A DNA stretch of 16,507 bases from positions 9,812-26,318 of the forward strand of contig DILD01000069.1 in NCBI GenBank assembly GCA_002424845.1, given 5' to 3'. The position numbers and the translations under genes are program-made. The notes below the pieces were generated by a model that did not search any database, had not been told where the DNA came from, and was given only the letters and a program-made list of their open reading frames with translations. This DNA comes from Thiobacillus denitrificans. GTDB lineage: Bacteria; Pseudomonadota; Gammaproteobacteria; Burkholderiales; Thiobacillaceae. This document shows positions 8,531 through 15,034 of the stretch, in pieces. Positions within the stretch are counted from its first letter, which is position 1. The number at the start of each line of letters is the position of its first letter.

Positions 8531-8842
8531 TTATGCGGTAATGCCGCCGATTTGTACTTCAGTGAAGTACTGGCGATGGCCTTGGCTCTTACGATAGTGC
8601 TTGCGGCGGCGCATCTTGAAAATCTTGATCTTGTCGCCGCGTGCCTGATTCAGCACCGTGGCGGTAACCGTGGCGCCGCGCAGCATGGGCGCGCCCATCT
8701 TGATGTCGGCGCCGTCGCCAACCATCAACACCTGATCAAAGGTGATCTCGCTACCGATCTCGGCCTCGAGCTTTTCAATTTTAAGTTTGTCACCGGCGCT
8801 CACGCGATATTGCTTGCCGCCGGTTTTGATGACTGCGTACAT
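8531..8842 (-). CDS. rplU: Large ribosomal subunit protein bL21
   Basis: A 103-residue bL21, complete from MYAVIKTGGKQYRV to VQIGGITA, with the conserved FKMRRRKHYRKSQGHRQ segment that binds 23S rRNA. The ATG at 8842 has a GGAGA ribosome-binding site at the right distance. An in-frame TTG at 8854 would add four residues but would put the start on the ribosome-binding site, so I rejected it. A near-consensus promoter lies 32 bases beyond the chosen end of the leader. Confidence 0.98.
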   Translation of the reverse strand: MYAVIKTGGKQYRVSAGDKLKIEKLEAEIGSEITFDQVLMVGDGADIKMGAPMLRGATVTATVLNQARGDKIKIFKMRRRKHYRKSQGHRQYFTEVQIGGITA

Positions 8843-8880
8843 GGGGGTCTCCAACCAATACGAACCCAGGAAAGCGCGAG

Positions 8881-8909
8881 ATTCTATCGGTCTTGCTCGA
8901 ACAAGTCAA
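8881..8909 (-). promoter_or_regulatory. rplU: Sigma-70 type promoter of rplU-rpmA
   Basis: On the minus strand TTGACT (8909-8904) and TAGAAT (8886-8881) are separated by exactly 17 bases. The start would be near 8874, giving a leader of about 32 bases before rplU. Confidence 0.8.
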
Positions 8910-8944
8910 ACCATTCGACAGACTATTTCAAGTCATGCATGGCA

Positions 8945-8973
8945 GTGAAAAAGCCTGCCGAGCCTGCTACCAT
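8945..8973 (+). promoter_or_regulatory. ispB: Probable promoter of ispB
   Basis: An extended -10 element, TGC followed by TACCAT (8968-8973), with GTGAAA 17 bases upstream (8945-8950) as a weak -35. The start would be near 8980, about 23 bases before the ispB start codon. It diverges from the rplU promoter in the same intergenic region. Confidence 0.5.
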
Positions 8974-9002
8974 TGTGGGCTACCCCATAACCAGCCTGAA
9001 TT

Positions 9003-9971
9003 GTGTCCCTGGAGAGCCTGCAATCCTACCTGGCCGAAGACATGCGCGCCGTCGACCATGTCATCCGCCAAAGCCTGTATTCCGACGTGGTGCTGATCCG
9101 CCAGGTTTCCGAATACATTATCAATAGCGGCGGCAAGCGACTGCGTCCGGCGCTGGTATTACTGTCCGCCGGTTGCTTCAATTATCAGGGACGTGCTCAT
9201 CATGAGCTTGCCGCCGTGGTCGAATTCATCCACACCGCCACCCTGCTGCACGACGATGTCGTCGACGAGTCAGAGTTGCGGCGTGGCCGCGAAACGGCTA
9301 ATGCCTTGTTCGGCAATGCCGCCAGCGTATTGGTTGGCGACTTTCTCTATTCGCGCGCCTTCCAGATGATGGTGGCGATTGACAGCATGGAAGTCATGCG
9401 CATTCTGTCCGATGCGACCAACACCATCGCCGAAGGCGAGGTATTGCAATTACTCAACTGCAATGACCCCGACATTGACGAAGAGAACTACCTGCGCGTC
9501 ATCCGTTACAAGACTGCCAAGCTGTTTGAGGCGGCAAGCCGACTCGGTGCCGTCATCGGCGGAGGAACCCCGGAAGAAAAGGAAGCGCTGGCACGCTACG
9601 GCATGCATCTCGGTACGGCGTTCCAGCTGATTGACGACGTGCTGGATTATTCGGGGGATTTCCTCAAGACCGGCAAAAACATTGGCGATGACCTTGCCGA
9701 GGGCAAGCCGACCCTGCCGCTTCTGCATGCAATGAAGCACGGCACCGTCGAACAGGCCGCCAGCATCCGCCAGGCGATCGAGCACGGCGGCCTCACGGAA
9801 TTTCAAAGTGTGCTCGCGGCGATCAAGGATACAAACGCACTGCAATACACTCACGAGGCCGCGCAGCGCGAAATTCAGATGGCCAATTCAGCAATTTCTT
9901 GCTTGCCTGATTCAAATTCCAAATCAGCTTTGCTACAATTAGCGGCTTTCGCGGTTGACCGTAGTTTTTGA
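9003..9971 (+). CDS. ispB: Octaprenyl/polyprenyl diphosphate synthase
   Basis: A 322-residue trans-prenyltransferase that elongates farnesyl diphosphate with isopentenyl diphosphate to make the side chain of ubiquinone. Both aspartate-rich motifs are present: the first is DDVVD at residues 84-88 (in LLHDDVVDE) and the second is DDVLD at 211-215. The GGKRLRPALVLL segment (43-54) and the basic RYKTAKLFEAA segment are also typical. The length matches IspB. The start is GTG at 9003, chosen because it gives the usual N-terminus; there is no clear ribosome-binding site. Placement next to rplU-rpmA on the opposite strand is common in proteobacteria. The 3' end of the gene contains the probable promoter of the following tRNA gene. 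Confidence 0.95.
   Translation: MSLESLQSYLAEDMRAVDHVIRQSLYSDVVLIRQVSEYIINSGGKRLRPALVLLSAGCFNYQGRAHHELAAVVEFIHTATLLHDDVVDESELRRGRETANALFGNAASVLVGDFLYSRAFQMMVAIDSMEVMRILSDATNTIAEGEVLQLLNCNDPDIDEENYLRVIRYKTAKLFEAASRLGAVIGGGTPEEKEALARYGMHLGTAFQLIDDVLDYSGDFLKTGKNIGDDLAEGKPTLPLLHAMKHGTVEQAASIRQAIEHGGLTEFQSVLAAIKDTNALQYTHEAAQREIQMANSAISCLPDSNSKSALLQLAAFAVDRSF
9911..9939 (+). promoter_or_regulatory. Probable tRNA-Pro promoter inside the end of ispB
   Basis: TTCAAA (9911-9916) and TACAAT (9934-9939) are spaced by 17 bases, with TGC before the -10 element and a GC-rich stretch after it, as in many stable-RNA promoters. The start would be near 9946, leaving a leader of about 95 bases before the tRNA. 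Confidence 0.55.
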
Positions 9972-10039
9972 CCGCGACTTTGTTAAAGTTTTCCCGGTAG
10001 TTCTTGCATGGGGTTCAGAAATGGACCCGCCATCTGCCT

Positions 10040-10116
<77 letters not shown>

Positions 10117-10141
10117 TCATACTTTGACTCCGCTGCCTTGA

Positions 10142-10244
10142 TCTTCAGCGGATCGAACACATCTCTCGCTGCTGTACGGCGGCCAACATAAACTCAATTT
10201 CGATATCAGAATCAGACCGGCTTGCAAACCCGATCCGCTGAAGA
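10142..10244 (+). repeat. 14-bp inverted repeat upstream of the lipoprotein gene
   Basis: TCTTCAGCGGATCG at 10142-10155 is exactly complementary to CGATCCGCTGAAGA at 10231-10244; the arms are 75 bases apart. The core CAGCGG of the left arm (10146-10151) can instead pair with CCGCTG at 10130-10135 in a local 6-bp hairpin. The right arm ends 8 bases before the lipoprotein start codon and covers its ribosome-binding region. Confidence 0.6.
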
Positions 10245-10252
10245 ACAAACCG

Positions 10253-10444
10253 ATGCCCCGCCTTCACTTGCTCATCGCGCTCATAACCGCCACGGCATTG
10301 TCGGGCTGCGCCGTCGTTGCGGTTGCCGATGCCACCGTCTCAGTCGTTGCGACCGGCGTGAAGCTCACGGCCAAAACTGTCGGCGCAGTGGCCGATGCAA
10401 TGATTCCGGATGACGAAAACGAGAAAGCGCAAAACAAAAAATAG
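10253..10444 (+). CDS. Small predicted lipoprotein
   Basis: A 63-residue protein with a lipoprotein signal peptide. A short charged start (MPRLH) is followed by a hydrophobic stretch and a lipobox LSGC with the acylated Cys19. The mature part is only about 45 residues: an alanine- and valine-rich segment (AVVAVADATVSVVATG) and a polar, acidic then lysine-rich tail. From memory it resembles the short lipoproteins grouped as the NF038104 family in betaproteobacteria; their function is unknown. The start codon lies 8 bases after the right arm of an inverted repeat, so translation could be controlled by RNA folding. Confidence 0.75.
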   Translation: MPRLHLLIALITATALSGCAVVAVADATVSVVATGVKLTAKTVGAVADAMIPDDENEKAQNKK

Positions 10445-10994
10445 CCCCGCATAAACGGGCAATCCCGGTTCGACATCGTTCCATCCTGCCGAGGCCCAGT
10501 GTTCAGGACCGTCAAACACTCACCTGACAAGCGTCATTCGGCACCAACACCTTGTAACACCTGAAACAAAGACATTGCAGCGTCCTGGCCGATCCGGTAT
10601 CAAGAATCGAAACGGCCCCCATCTTTACCGCCACCTTACCCCCCCATTCCTTGCGCAGCCTTCGCAAATGCGCATGGACGCATGACATTTCCGGGAAAGT
10701 CCGAAATACACAACCATCAAGCGCAGGAAGCTGACCGCAGCCTGGGGAGCAGGGTGCCTTGCTTCCAAACACATGGCTTCCCTCATATTTTATGTTGTTA
10801 TTCAATCAGTTAACAACACAACACCAGAACCGGGCCTGGGTTTCCGGCCCGATTGGCGCAGTTTTGCCTGGCCTGTTTCCTGTAAGCTTTTGGCCTATGC
10901 CCTATGTGGTTGTGATTGAGGCATTGCCAGCAGTCTATTTATTCACAATAATCTGCACTGGAATTTTCCACATCCACCAAGGGAGCTATCACAC
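10445..10994. other. Gene-poor stretch between the lipoprotein and HU genes
   Basis: About 550 bases with no convincing gene. The longest open frame is on the minus strand (10512-10805, 97 codons); it starts with TTG, has no good ribosome-binding site and is cysteine-rich without a motif I recognise. A hairpin lies at 10831-10851 (CGGGCC with GGCCCG, loop of 9) without a T run. The right end contains the promoter and leader of the HU gene. The left part may be a decayed gene or a regulatory or RNA region; nothing I can see decides it. Confidence 0.5.
10924..10952 (+). promoter_or_regulatory. hupB: Probable promoter of the HU gene
   Basis: TTGCCA (10924-10929) and AATAAT (10947-10952), each five of six to consensus, spaced by 17 bases. 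The start would be near 10959, giving a leader of about 36 bases. Confidence 0.6.
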
Positions 10995-11279
10995 ATGAAC
11001 AGAAAAGAACTCGTTGACGCACTGGCAGCCAAGACCAATTCCACCAAGGCCGATGCTGAGCGTGCAGTCGCCGGACTGATCGAAGTCGTATCGACCACGC
11101 TGAAAAAAGGCGACTCCATTACGCTGGTTGGCTTTGGCACGTTCGAAGTGCGCAAGCGCGCTGCGCGCACCGGCCGCAACCCCAAGACCGGCGCAGAGCT
11201 GAAAATCAAAGCAGCCAAGGTTCCCGCATTCAAGGCCGGCGCAACGCTGAAGGCCATGGTGAACGGCACCAAGAAGTAA
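10995..11279 (+). CDS. hupB: HU-family DNA-binding protein
   Basis: A 94-residue HU/IHF-fold histone-like protein of ordinary length. The N-terminal helical dimerisation part (MNRKELVDALAAKTNSTKADAE) is followed by GDSITLVGFGTFEVRKRAARTGRNPKTG, whose RTGRNPKTG segment is the beta-arm that inserts into the minor groove with a conserved proline. The C-terminal AAKVPAFKAGATLK is typical of HU-beta rather than IHF. It binds DNA without strong sequence preference and compacts or bends the nucleoid. A GGGAGC ribosome-binding site precedes the ATG. It is probably a single-gene unit, with a promoter upstream and a hairpin downstream. Confidence 0.95.
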   Translation: MNRKELVDALAAKTNSTKADAERAVAGLIEVVSTTLKKGDSITLVGFGTFEVRKRAARTGRNPKTGAELKIKAAKVPAFKAGATLKAMVNGTKK

Positions 11280-11317
11280 TCTGTATCAAGCTTCCCGGCT
11301 CAACGGGAATCCCATCC

Positions 11318-11344
11318 GGGTACTGCCTGCACTGGGCAGTACCC
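11318..11344 (+). terminator. Hairpin after the HU gene, possible terminator
   Basis: A perfect 10-bp stem (GGGTACTGCC 11318-11327 with GGCAGTACCC 11335-11344) and a 7-base loop, 38 bases after the HU stop. No T run follows, so it may be a weak or factor-assisted terminator or a 3' stabilising structure. Confidence 0.5.
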
Positions 11345-11482
11345 GCGTCCCCCCAGGCAAGTCCCGCACACGATTCCAATTTCCTGCATAACACGCTCAA
11401 CAAGTGTGTCCGCCATTTTCCCGCGGTGGCAGCCCCTGAATTGACACAAAAACCGTAAGGATTTCAAAGTCGATGAAGCGAC

Positions 11483-11488
11483 TAGAAT
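11483..11488 (+). promoter_or_regulatory. Possible -10 element for the CDGSH gene
   Basis: TAGAAT, 24 bases before the CDGSH start codon, flanked by CGAC and GTCG that could pair. The -35 is poor at 17-base spacing. A perfect TTGACA lies at 11441-11446, which is too far from this -10. The promoter is therefore uncertain. Confidence 0.35.
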
Positions 11489-11512
11489 GGTCGTTTTCAG
11501 CAGGAGCCAAAC

Positions 11513-11764
11513 ATGTCCGAACCCGTTGTGTATGACCGCAACCCCGCAGAACTCGAACTCGAACCAGGCGAATACTGGTGGTGTTCGTGTGGACGCTCGA
11601 TGACCCAGCCATTTTGCGATGGCTCCCACGAAGGTACCGGGCTGGAACCCGTTCCGTTTGTCATCAAGGAAAAAACCACCGTGTGGTTGTGCAACTGCAA
11701 GCACACCCAAAACAAGCCGTTCTGCGACGGTTCGCACAACGATCTGCCCGACGATATTTTCTGA
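11513..11764 (+). CDS. Dual CDGSH iron-sulfur domain protein
   Basis: An 83-residue protein with two CDGSH-type motifs: CSCGRSMTQPFCDGSH and CNCKHTQNKPFCDGSH. Each supplies the three cysteines and one histidine that bind a [2Fe-2S] cluster in the CDGSH/mitoNEET family, so the protein should hold two clusters in one chain, like the human CISD3 type. There is no membrane anchor or targeting signal, so it should be a soluble cytoplasmic protein. Family roles proposed are electron or cluster transfer and redox sensing; the bacterial function is not settled. The ribosome-binding site CAGGAG lies 7 bases before the ATG. A DUF924 gene starts 14 bases after its stop and is probably co-transcribed. 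Confidence 0.92.
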   Translation: MSEPVVYDRNPAELELEPGEYWWCSCGRSMTQPFCDGSHEGTGLEPVPFVIKEKTTVWLCNCKHTQNKPFCDGSHNDLPDDIF

Positions 11765-11778
11765 ATCGAACCTCCGCC

Positions 11779-12381
11779 ATGGCTGACCAGCCCGAAAACG
11801 TGCTTGCCTTCTGGTTCGGCGCGCCGGGCAACGCGGCCGAGGTCGCCGGACGGCAGCGCACACTGTGGTTCGGCAAGTCGCCGGCAAACGACCAGGCGGT
11901 CATCGACCATTTTGCCGCCACGCTGACAGCGGCCACTGCAGGACAGCTCGACCACTGGGCACACACTCCGCGCGGGCGCCTTGCACTGGTAATCGTGCTC
12001 GACCAGTTTCCTCACCATATTCATCGCGACCAGCCGCAGGCCTTCACCACCGATCCACAGTCGCTGGCGCTGAGCCTGGCCGCGCTGGCGGCGGGCGAAG
12101 ACCGGCAGCTGGCGCCGATCGAGCGGGTATTTCTTTACCTGCCGCTGGAGCATGCCGAGTCGCTCGACATGCAGGAACGATCCGTGTCGCTTTACGAACA
12201 GCTTGCACACGAGGCGGCTGCCGACGAACGTGCGCTGTTCGACCGCTTCCTGGATTACGCGCACAAGCATCGCGACGTGGTGGCACGCTTCGGCCGCTTT
12301 CCGCATCGCAATGCCATTCTGGGGCGCGCTTCCACGCCTGACGAACTCGAATTCCTGAAACAGCCCGGATCGCGCTTCTAG
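11779..12381 (+). CDS. DUF924-family protein
   Basis: A 200-residue soluble protein of the DUF924 family, which has a helical, TPR-like fold and no assigned function. Typical signatures are the N-terminal VLAFWFG, the LALVIVLDQFPHHIHR segment, ERVFLYLPLEHAES and RFGRFPHRNAILGR. The open frame extends upstream of 11779, but that would overlap the CDGSH gene, and ATG 11779 starts the conserved N-terminus MADQPENVLAFWFG. There is no good ribosome-binding site. The gene sits 14 bases after the CDGSH gene. I see nothing in the sequence that links its function to the iron-sulfur protein other than position. Confidence 0.9.
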   Translation: MADQPENVLAFWFGAPGNAAEVAGRQRTLWFGKSPANDQAVIDHFAATLTAATAGQLDHWAHTPRGRLALVIVLDQFPHHIHRDQPQAFTTDPQSLALSLAALAAGEDRQLAPIERVFLYLPLEHAESLDMQERSVSLYEQLAHEAAADERALFDRFLDYAHKHRDVVARFGRFPHRNAILGRASTPDELEFLKQPGSRF

Positions 12382-12419
12382 CCGTTATTCAAGCCCTCCG
12401 GGTATTTATGCCCTTCGGG

Positions 12420-12425
12420 TAAAAT
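12420..12425 (+). promoter_or_regulatory. metG: Possible -10 element for metG
   Basis: TAAAAT followed by GACGG, 42 bases before the metG ATG, is a common -10 form in betaproteobacteria. The -35 at 17-base spacing (TCCGGG) is poor, so this is a weak call. Confidence 0.35.
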
Positions 12426-12467
12426 GACGGCCTCTTGTGCCCCTTGGGTATGCACCCGGCTGTTTCC

Positions 12468-14552
12468 ATGTCCCGTCAGATTCTCGTCACCTCCGCCCTA
12501 CCCTACGCCAACGGCAGCATCCACCTCGGCCATCTGGTCGAATACATCCAGACCGACATCTGGGTGCGCTTCCAGAAAATGCGCGGCCACGACTGCCGCT
12601 ACCTGTGCGCCGACGATACCCATGGCACCGCGATCATGCTGCGCGCGGAAAAGGAAGGCATCACGCCGGAGACGCTGATCGGCCGGGTGTGGGACGAGCA
12701 CACGCGCGACTTCGCCGGCTTCCACATCGGCTTCGACCATTACTACTCGACGCATTCGGACGAGAACCGCGAACTGGCCTCGACCATCTACCTGCGCCTG
12801 AAGGAAGCAGGGCTGATCGAAGTCAAGACCATCGCCCAGCTGTACGACCCGGTGAAAAACCTGTTTCTGCCGGACCGCTTCATCAAGGGCGAATGCCCGA
12901 AGTGCGGCGCTTTGGATCAGTACGGCGACAACTGCGAAGTGTGCGGCGCCACCTACAGCCCGACCGAACTGAAAAACCCGGTGTCTGCGGTATCGGGCGC
13001 CACCCCGGTGCACAAGGATTCAGAGCATTACTTCTTCAAGCTCGGCGCGTGCGAAACCTTCCTGCGCGAGTGGACCAAGTCGGGCGCCTTGCAGGATGAA
13101 GCCGCCAACAAGATGCAGGAATGGTTTGCCTCCGGTCTGAACAACTGGGACATCAGCCGCGACGCACCCTACTTCGGCTTCGAGATTCCCGGTGCGCCGG
13201 GCAAGTATTTCTACGTCTGGCTGGACGCACCGGTGGGCTACATGGCGAGCTTCGCCAAATACGCCAAAGACACCGGCCTCGACTTCGACGCATGGTGGGG
13301 CGCCGAGTCCAAGACTGAGCTGGTGCACTTCATCGGCAAGGACATCCTGTATTTCCATGCCTTGTTCTGGCCGGCGATGCTCAAGTTTTCCGGACACCGC
13401 CTGCCGACCGCGGTGTACGCGCACGGTTTTCTGACGGTGAACGGGCAGAAGATGTCGAAGTCGCGCGGCACTTTCATCACCGCCGAAAGCTATCTCGCGC
13501 AGAAACTGAATCCCGAGTGGTTGCGTTATTACTACGCGGCCAAGCTCAACGGCTCGATGGAGGACATTGACCTCAACCTCGACGACTTCGTTGCGCGGGT
13601 GAATTCGGACCTGGTCGGCAAGTTCATCAACATCGCCAGCCGCACCGCCGGCTTCATCACTAAACGTTTCAATGGCGTGTTGGAAAATGTACTCGATAAC
13701 GAAGATGTTTTATTGGAAGACAATCACCTCGAGACTCTCACTCATCAACTTATACAAGCCTCTGATGAAATTAGTCGGCTTTATGAAAACCGTGAGTATG
13801 GAAAAGCAATTCGGCACATCATGATTTTGGCGGATGAAGTAAATTTTTACGTCGATGAAAAGAAACCTTGGGAAATGGCTAAACGTAATGACCCAAATTT
13901 ACGCATTGTTTGCAGCATCATTTTAAATTGCTTTCGGTTACTCACTCTCTACCTGAAACCAGTCATGCCTAAGCTAGCGGAAAGCGCAGAAAGTTTCCTT
14001 AATATCCCACCGTTAACTTGGGAGGATTCCCGCTCCTTGCTACCGACAAACCATGCCATTAACGAGTACAGTCACCTGATGACCCGTATCGACCCCAAAT
14101 CCATCGAAGCCATGGTAGACGCCAACAAGCAGAATCTTGAATCCACTCCCCCCCCCGCGCCGGTGCGCCATGCCGAAGCGCAGACGCATGCCGCCCAGCC
14201 GGCGGCCGCCACACCCGTGTCTGAAACCATCAGCATCGACGACTTCGCGAAGATCGACCTGCGCATCGCGCGCATCGCCAACGCGGAACACGTCGAGGGT
14301 GCCAACAAGCTGCTGCGGCTGACGCTCGACCTCGGCGACCTCGGCACGCGCCAGGTGTTCGCCGGCATCAAGTCGGCCTACGCGCCGGAGGCGCTGGTCG
14401 GCCGCTTCACTGTGATGGTCGCCAACCTCGCCCCGCGCAAGATGAAGTTCGGCATGAGCGAAGGCATGGTGCTGGCCGCCTCGGGCGACACGCCCGGACT
14501 CTTCATCCTATCTCCCGACAGCGGCGCACAGCCGGGTATGAAGGTAAAGTGA
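12468..14552 (+). CDS. metG: Methionyl-tRNA synthetase
   Basis: A 694-residue class I synthetase that charges tRNA-Met. The HIGH-type motif HLGH is at residues 19-22 and KMSKS at 328-332. A four-cysteine zinc knuckle (Cys143, 146, 156, 159) lies in the connective domain. The helical anticodon-binding domain runs from about 385 to 540; Trp468 in KKPWEMAK matches the anticodon-reading tryptophan of the family. A proline/alanine linker (about 555-580) leads to a C-terminal tRNA-binding OB domain (about 585-694). I chose ATG 12468 because MSRQILVTSALPYANG is the usual N-terminus; a TTG at 12435 would add eleven unconserved residues. Bases 13681-14040 are only about 41% GC against about 60-68% on both sides, yet the frame and motifs are intact, so the gene looks mosaic. 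The acylphosphatase gene follows 7 bases later. Confidence 0.96.
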   Translation: MSRQILVTSALPYANGSIHLGHLVEYIQTDIWVRFQKMRGHDCRYLCADDTHGTAIMLRAEKEGITPETLIGRVWDEHTRDFAGFHIGFDHYYSTHSDENRELASTIYLRLKEAGLIEVKTIAQLYDPVKNLFLPDRFIKGECPKCGALDQYGDNCEVCGATYSPTELKNPVSAVSGATPVHKDSEHYFFKLGACETFLREWTKSGALQDEAANKMQEWFASGLNNWDISRDAPYFGFEIPGAPGKYFYVWLDAPVGYMASFAKYAKDTGLDFDAWWGAESKTELVHFIGKDILYFHALFWPAMLKFSGHRLPTAVYAHGFLTVNGQKMSKSRGTFITAESYLAQKLNPEWLRYYYAAKLNGSMEDIDLNLDDFVARVNSDLVGKFINIASRTAGFITKRFNGVLENVLDNEDVLLEDNHLETLTHQLIQASDEISRLYENREYGKAIRHIMILADEVNFYVDEKKPWEMAKRNDPNLRIVCSIILNCFRLLTLYLKPVMPKLAESAESFLNIPPLTWEDSRSLLPTNHAINEYSHLMTRIDPKSIEAMVDANKQNLESTPPPAPVRHAEAQTHAAQPAAATPVSETISIDDFAKIDLRIARIANAEHVEGANKLLRLTLDLGDLGTRQVFAGIKSAYAPEALVGRFTVMVANLAPRKMKFGMSEGMVLAASGDTPGLFILSPDSGAQPGMKVK
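13660..14060 (+). other. metG: AT-rich block inside metG, possible recombination tract
   Basis: I counted 147 G or C in the 360 bases 13681-14040 (about 41%). Single 60-base lines outside the block gave about 58% (13561-13620), 60% (14221-14280) and 68% (14281-14340). Codon choice also changes: TTA, TTT, AAT, GAT and GAA become frequent inside the block. The block encodes about residues 398-531, most of the anticodon-binding domain, and the frame is open throughout. The edges are approximate. Confidence 0.75.
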
Positions 14553-14559
14553 ACACGAT

Positions 14560-14829
14560 ATGAAAACGCAGCGCCTACGCATTCAGGGCCGGGTGCAAGG
14601 CGTGTGGTTTCGCGAGTCCATGCGTGCCGAGGCCGAACGTCTGGGCGTGACGGGCTGGGTTCGCAATGCGCCAGACGGCTCGGTCGAAGCAGTGGTTCAG
14701 GGACAGGAGCCGGCTGTCGATGCGCTCATTGCATGGGCACGGATCGGCCCGCCGCAGGCACGGGTGGACCACATCGACCTGGCGGACGCACCGGGCCATT
14801 TCAGCGGTTTTCAGAAGCGGATTGATTGA
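14560..14829 (+). CDS. acyP: Acylphosphatase
   Basis: An 89-residue acylphosphatase, which hydrolyses acyl-phosphate bonds (for example in carbamoyl phosphate or acylated intermediates) in the cytoplasm. The signature GRVQGVWFRESMRAEAERLG carries the catalytic Arg18, and GWVRNAPDGSVEAVVQG carries Asn36, the second catalytic residue; both sit at the usual positions. The length is normal for the family. It starts 7 bases after the metG stop and is probably co-transcribed with it. No strong ribosome-binding site is visible, so coupling to metG is likely. Confidence 0.95.
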   Translation: MKTQRLRIQGRVQGVWFRESMRAEAERLGVTGWVRNAPDGSVEAVVQGQEPAVDALIAWARIGPPQARVDHIDLADAPGHFSGFQKRID

Positions 14830-14846
14830 GTCCCGGGATTACGGAC

Positions 14847-14876
14847 AAAAAAATGCCCGACTCGTGAGAGTCGGGC
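14847..14876 (-). terminator. Intrinsic terminator of dnaE / candidate small RNA
   Basis: On the minus strand GCCCGACTC (14876-14868) pairs perfectly with GAGTCGGGC (14863-14855) around the loop TCAC, followed after one A by seven T (14853-14847). On the plus strand the same stem has no T run behind it, so it works best for minus-strand transcripts. It may still act as a weak stop for metG-acyP. Confidence 0.9.
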
Positions 14877-14946
14877 AGAGTATCCACCAAAGGAGGAGGA
14901 TTGGAGGAGACAACACTAGATCGCCATTGCGGCAACACCAGCGTTA
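14847..14946 (-). ncRNA. Candidate small RNA with anti-Shine-Dalgarno loop
   Basis: About 100 bases on the minus strand in the dnaE 3' flank. A stem-loop is formed by 14908-14901 and 14890-14883 (TCC, one T-T mismatch, CCAA; pairing with TTGG, T, GGA). It displays the 10-base loop TCCTCCTCCT, which contains the sequence complementary to ribosome-binding sites. A second CCTCC (14907-14903) overlaps the 5' side of the stem. A terminator hairpin with a U tract closes the unit, and a promoter-like element lies upstream. This layout is like the CcsR/cuckoo and alpha-r14 small RNAs of alphaproteobacteria, whose loops carry CCUCCUCC-type motifs. It could instead be a 3'-UTR fragment of dnaE mRNA. 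A three-codon ATG-GCG-ATC-TAG frame lies at 14927-14916. Confidence 0.5.
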
Positions 14947-14951
14947 TAAGA

Positions 14952-14980
14952 ATTTTCTAATATACCGAAATAGATGTCAA
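14952..14980 (-). promoter_or_regulatory. Candidate promoter of the small RNA
   Basis: On the minus strand a perfect TTGACA (14980-14975) and GAAAAT (14957-14952) are spaced by 17 bases; the surroundings are AT-rich. The predicted start is near 14946-14944. A TATAAC at 14948-14943 lacks a -35 at the right distance. Confidence 0.5.
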
Positions 14981-15034
14981 CCCCTATCACCGGAACAGCT
15001 CATGGTCATTTCGTATCATGCGCCGGATAATTCG

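Noticed and set aside
8843..8854. TTG start that would add four residues to bL21
   Set aside because: It sits on the GGAGA ribosome-binding site of the ATG at 8842, and bL21 normally begins MYAVI.
9950..9976. Hairpin CGCGGT/ACCGCG across the ispB stop codon as an ispB terminator
   Set aside because: The stem is only 6 bp with a 14-15 base loop, and the following bases are only modestly T-rich and start several bases later.
10512..10805. Minus-strand 97-codon frame as a real gene
   Set aside because: It has a TTG start, no ribosome-binding site and no recognised motif; kept only as a low-interest observation.
11441..11446. Perfect TTGACA upstream of the CDGSH gene as its -35
   Set aside because: The sequence 17 bases further on (TCAAAG) is a poor -10, and the good TAGAAT is too distant to pair with it.
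12435..12467. TTG start that would extend MetG by eleven residues
   Set aside because: The added residues do not look like any MetG N-terminus, there is no ribosome-binding site, and ATG 12468 gives the family's usual start.
14889..14912. Tandem GGAGG repeats on the plus strand, looking like a doubled ribosome-binding site
   Set aside because: No plausible start codon and reading frame follow within a usable distance. The minus-strand reading (loop of a hairpin before a terminator) explains the pattern better.
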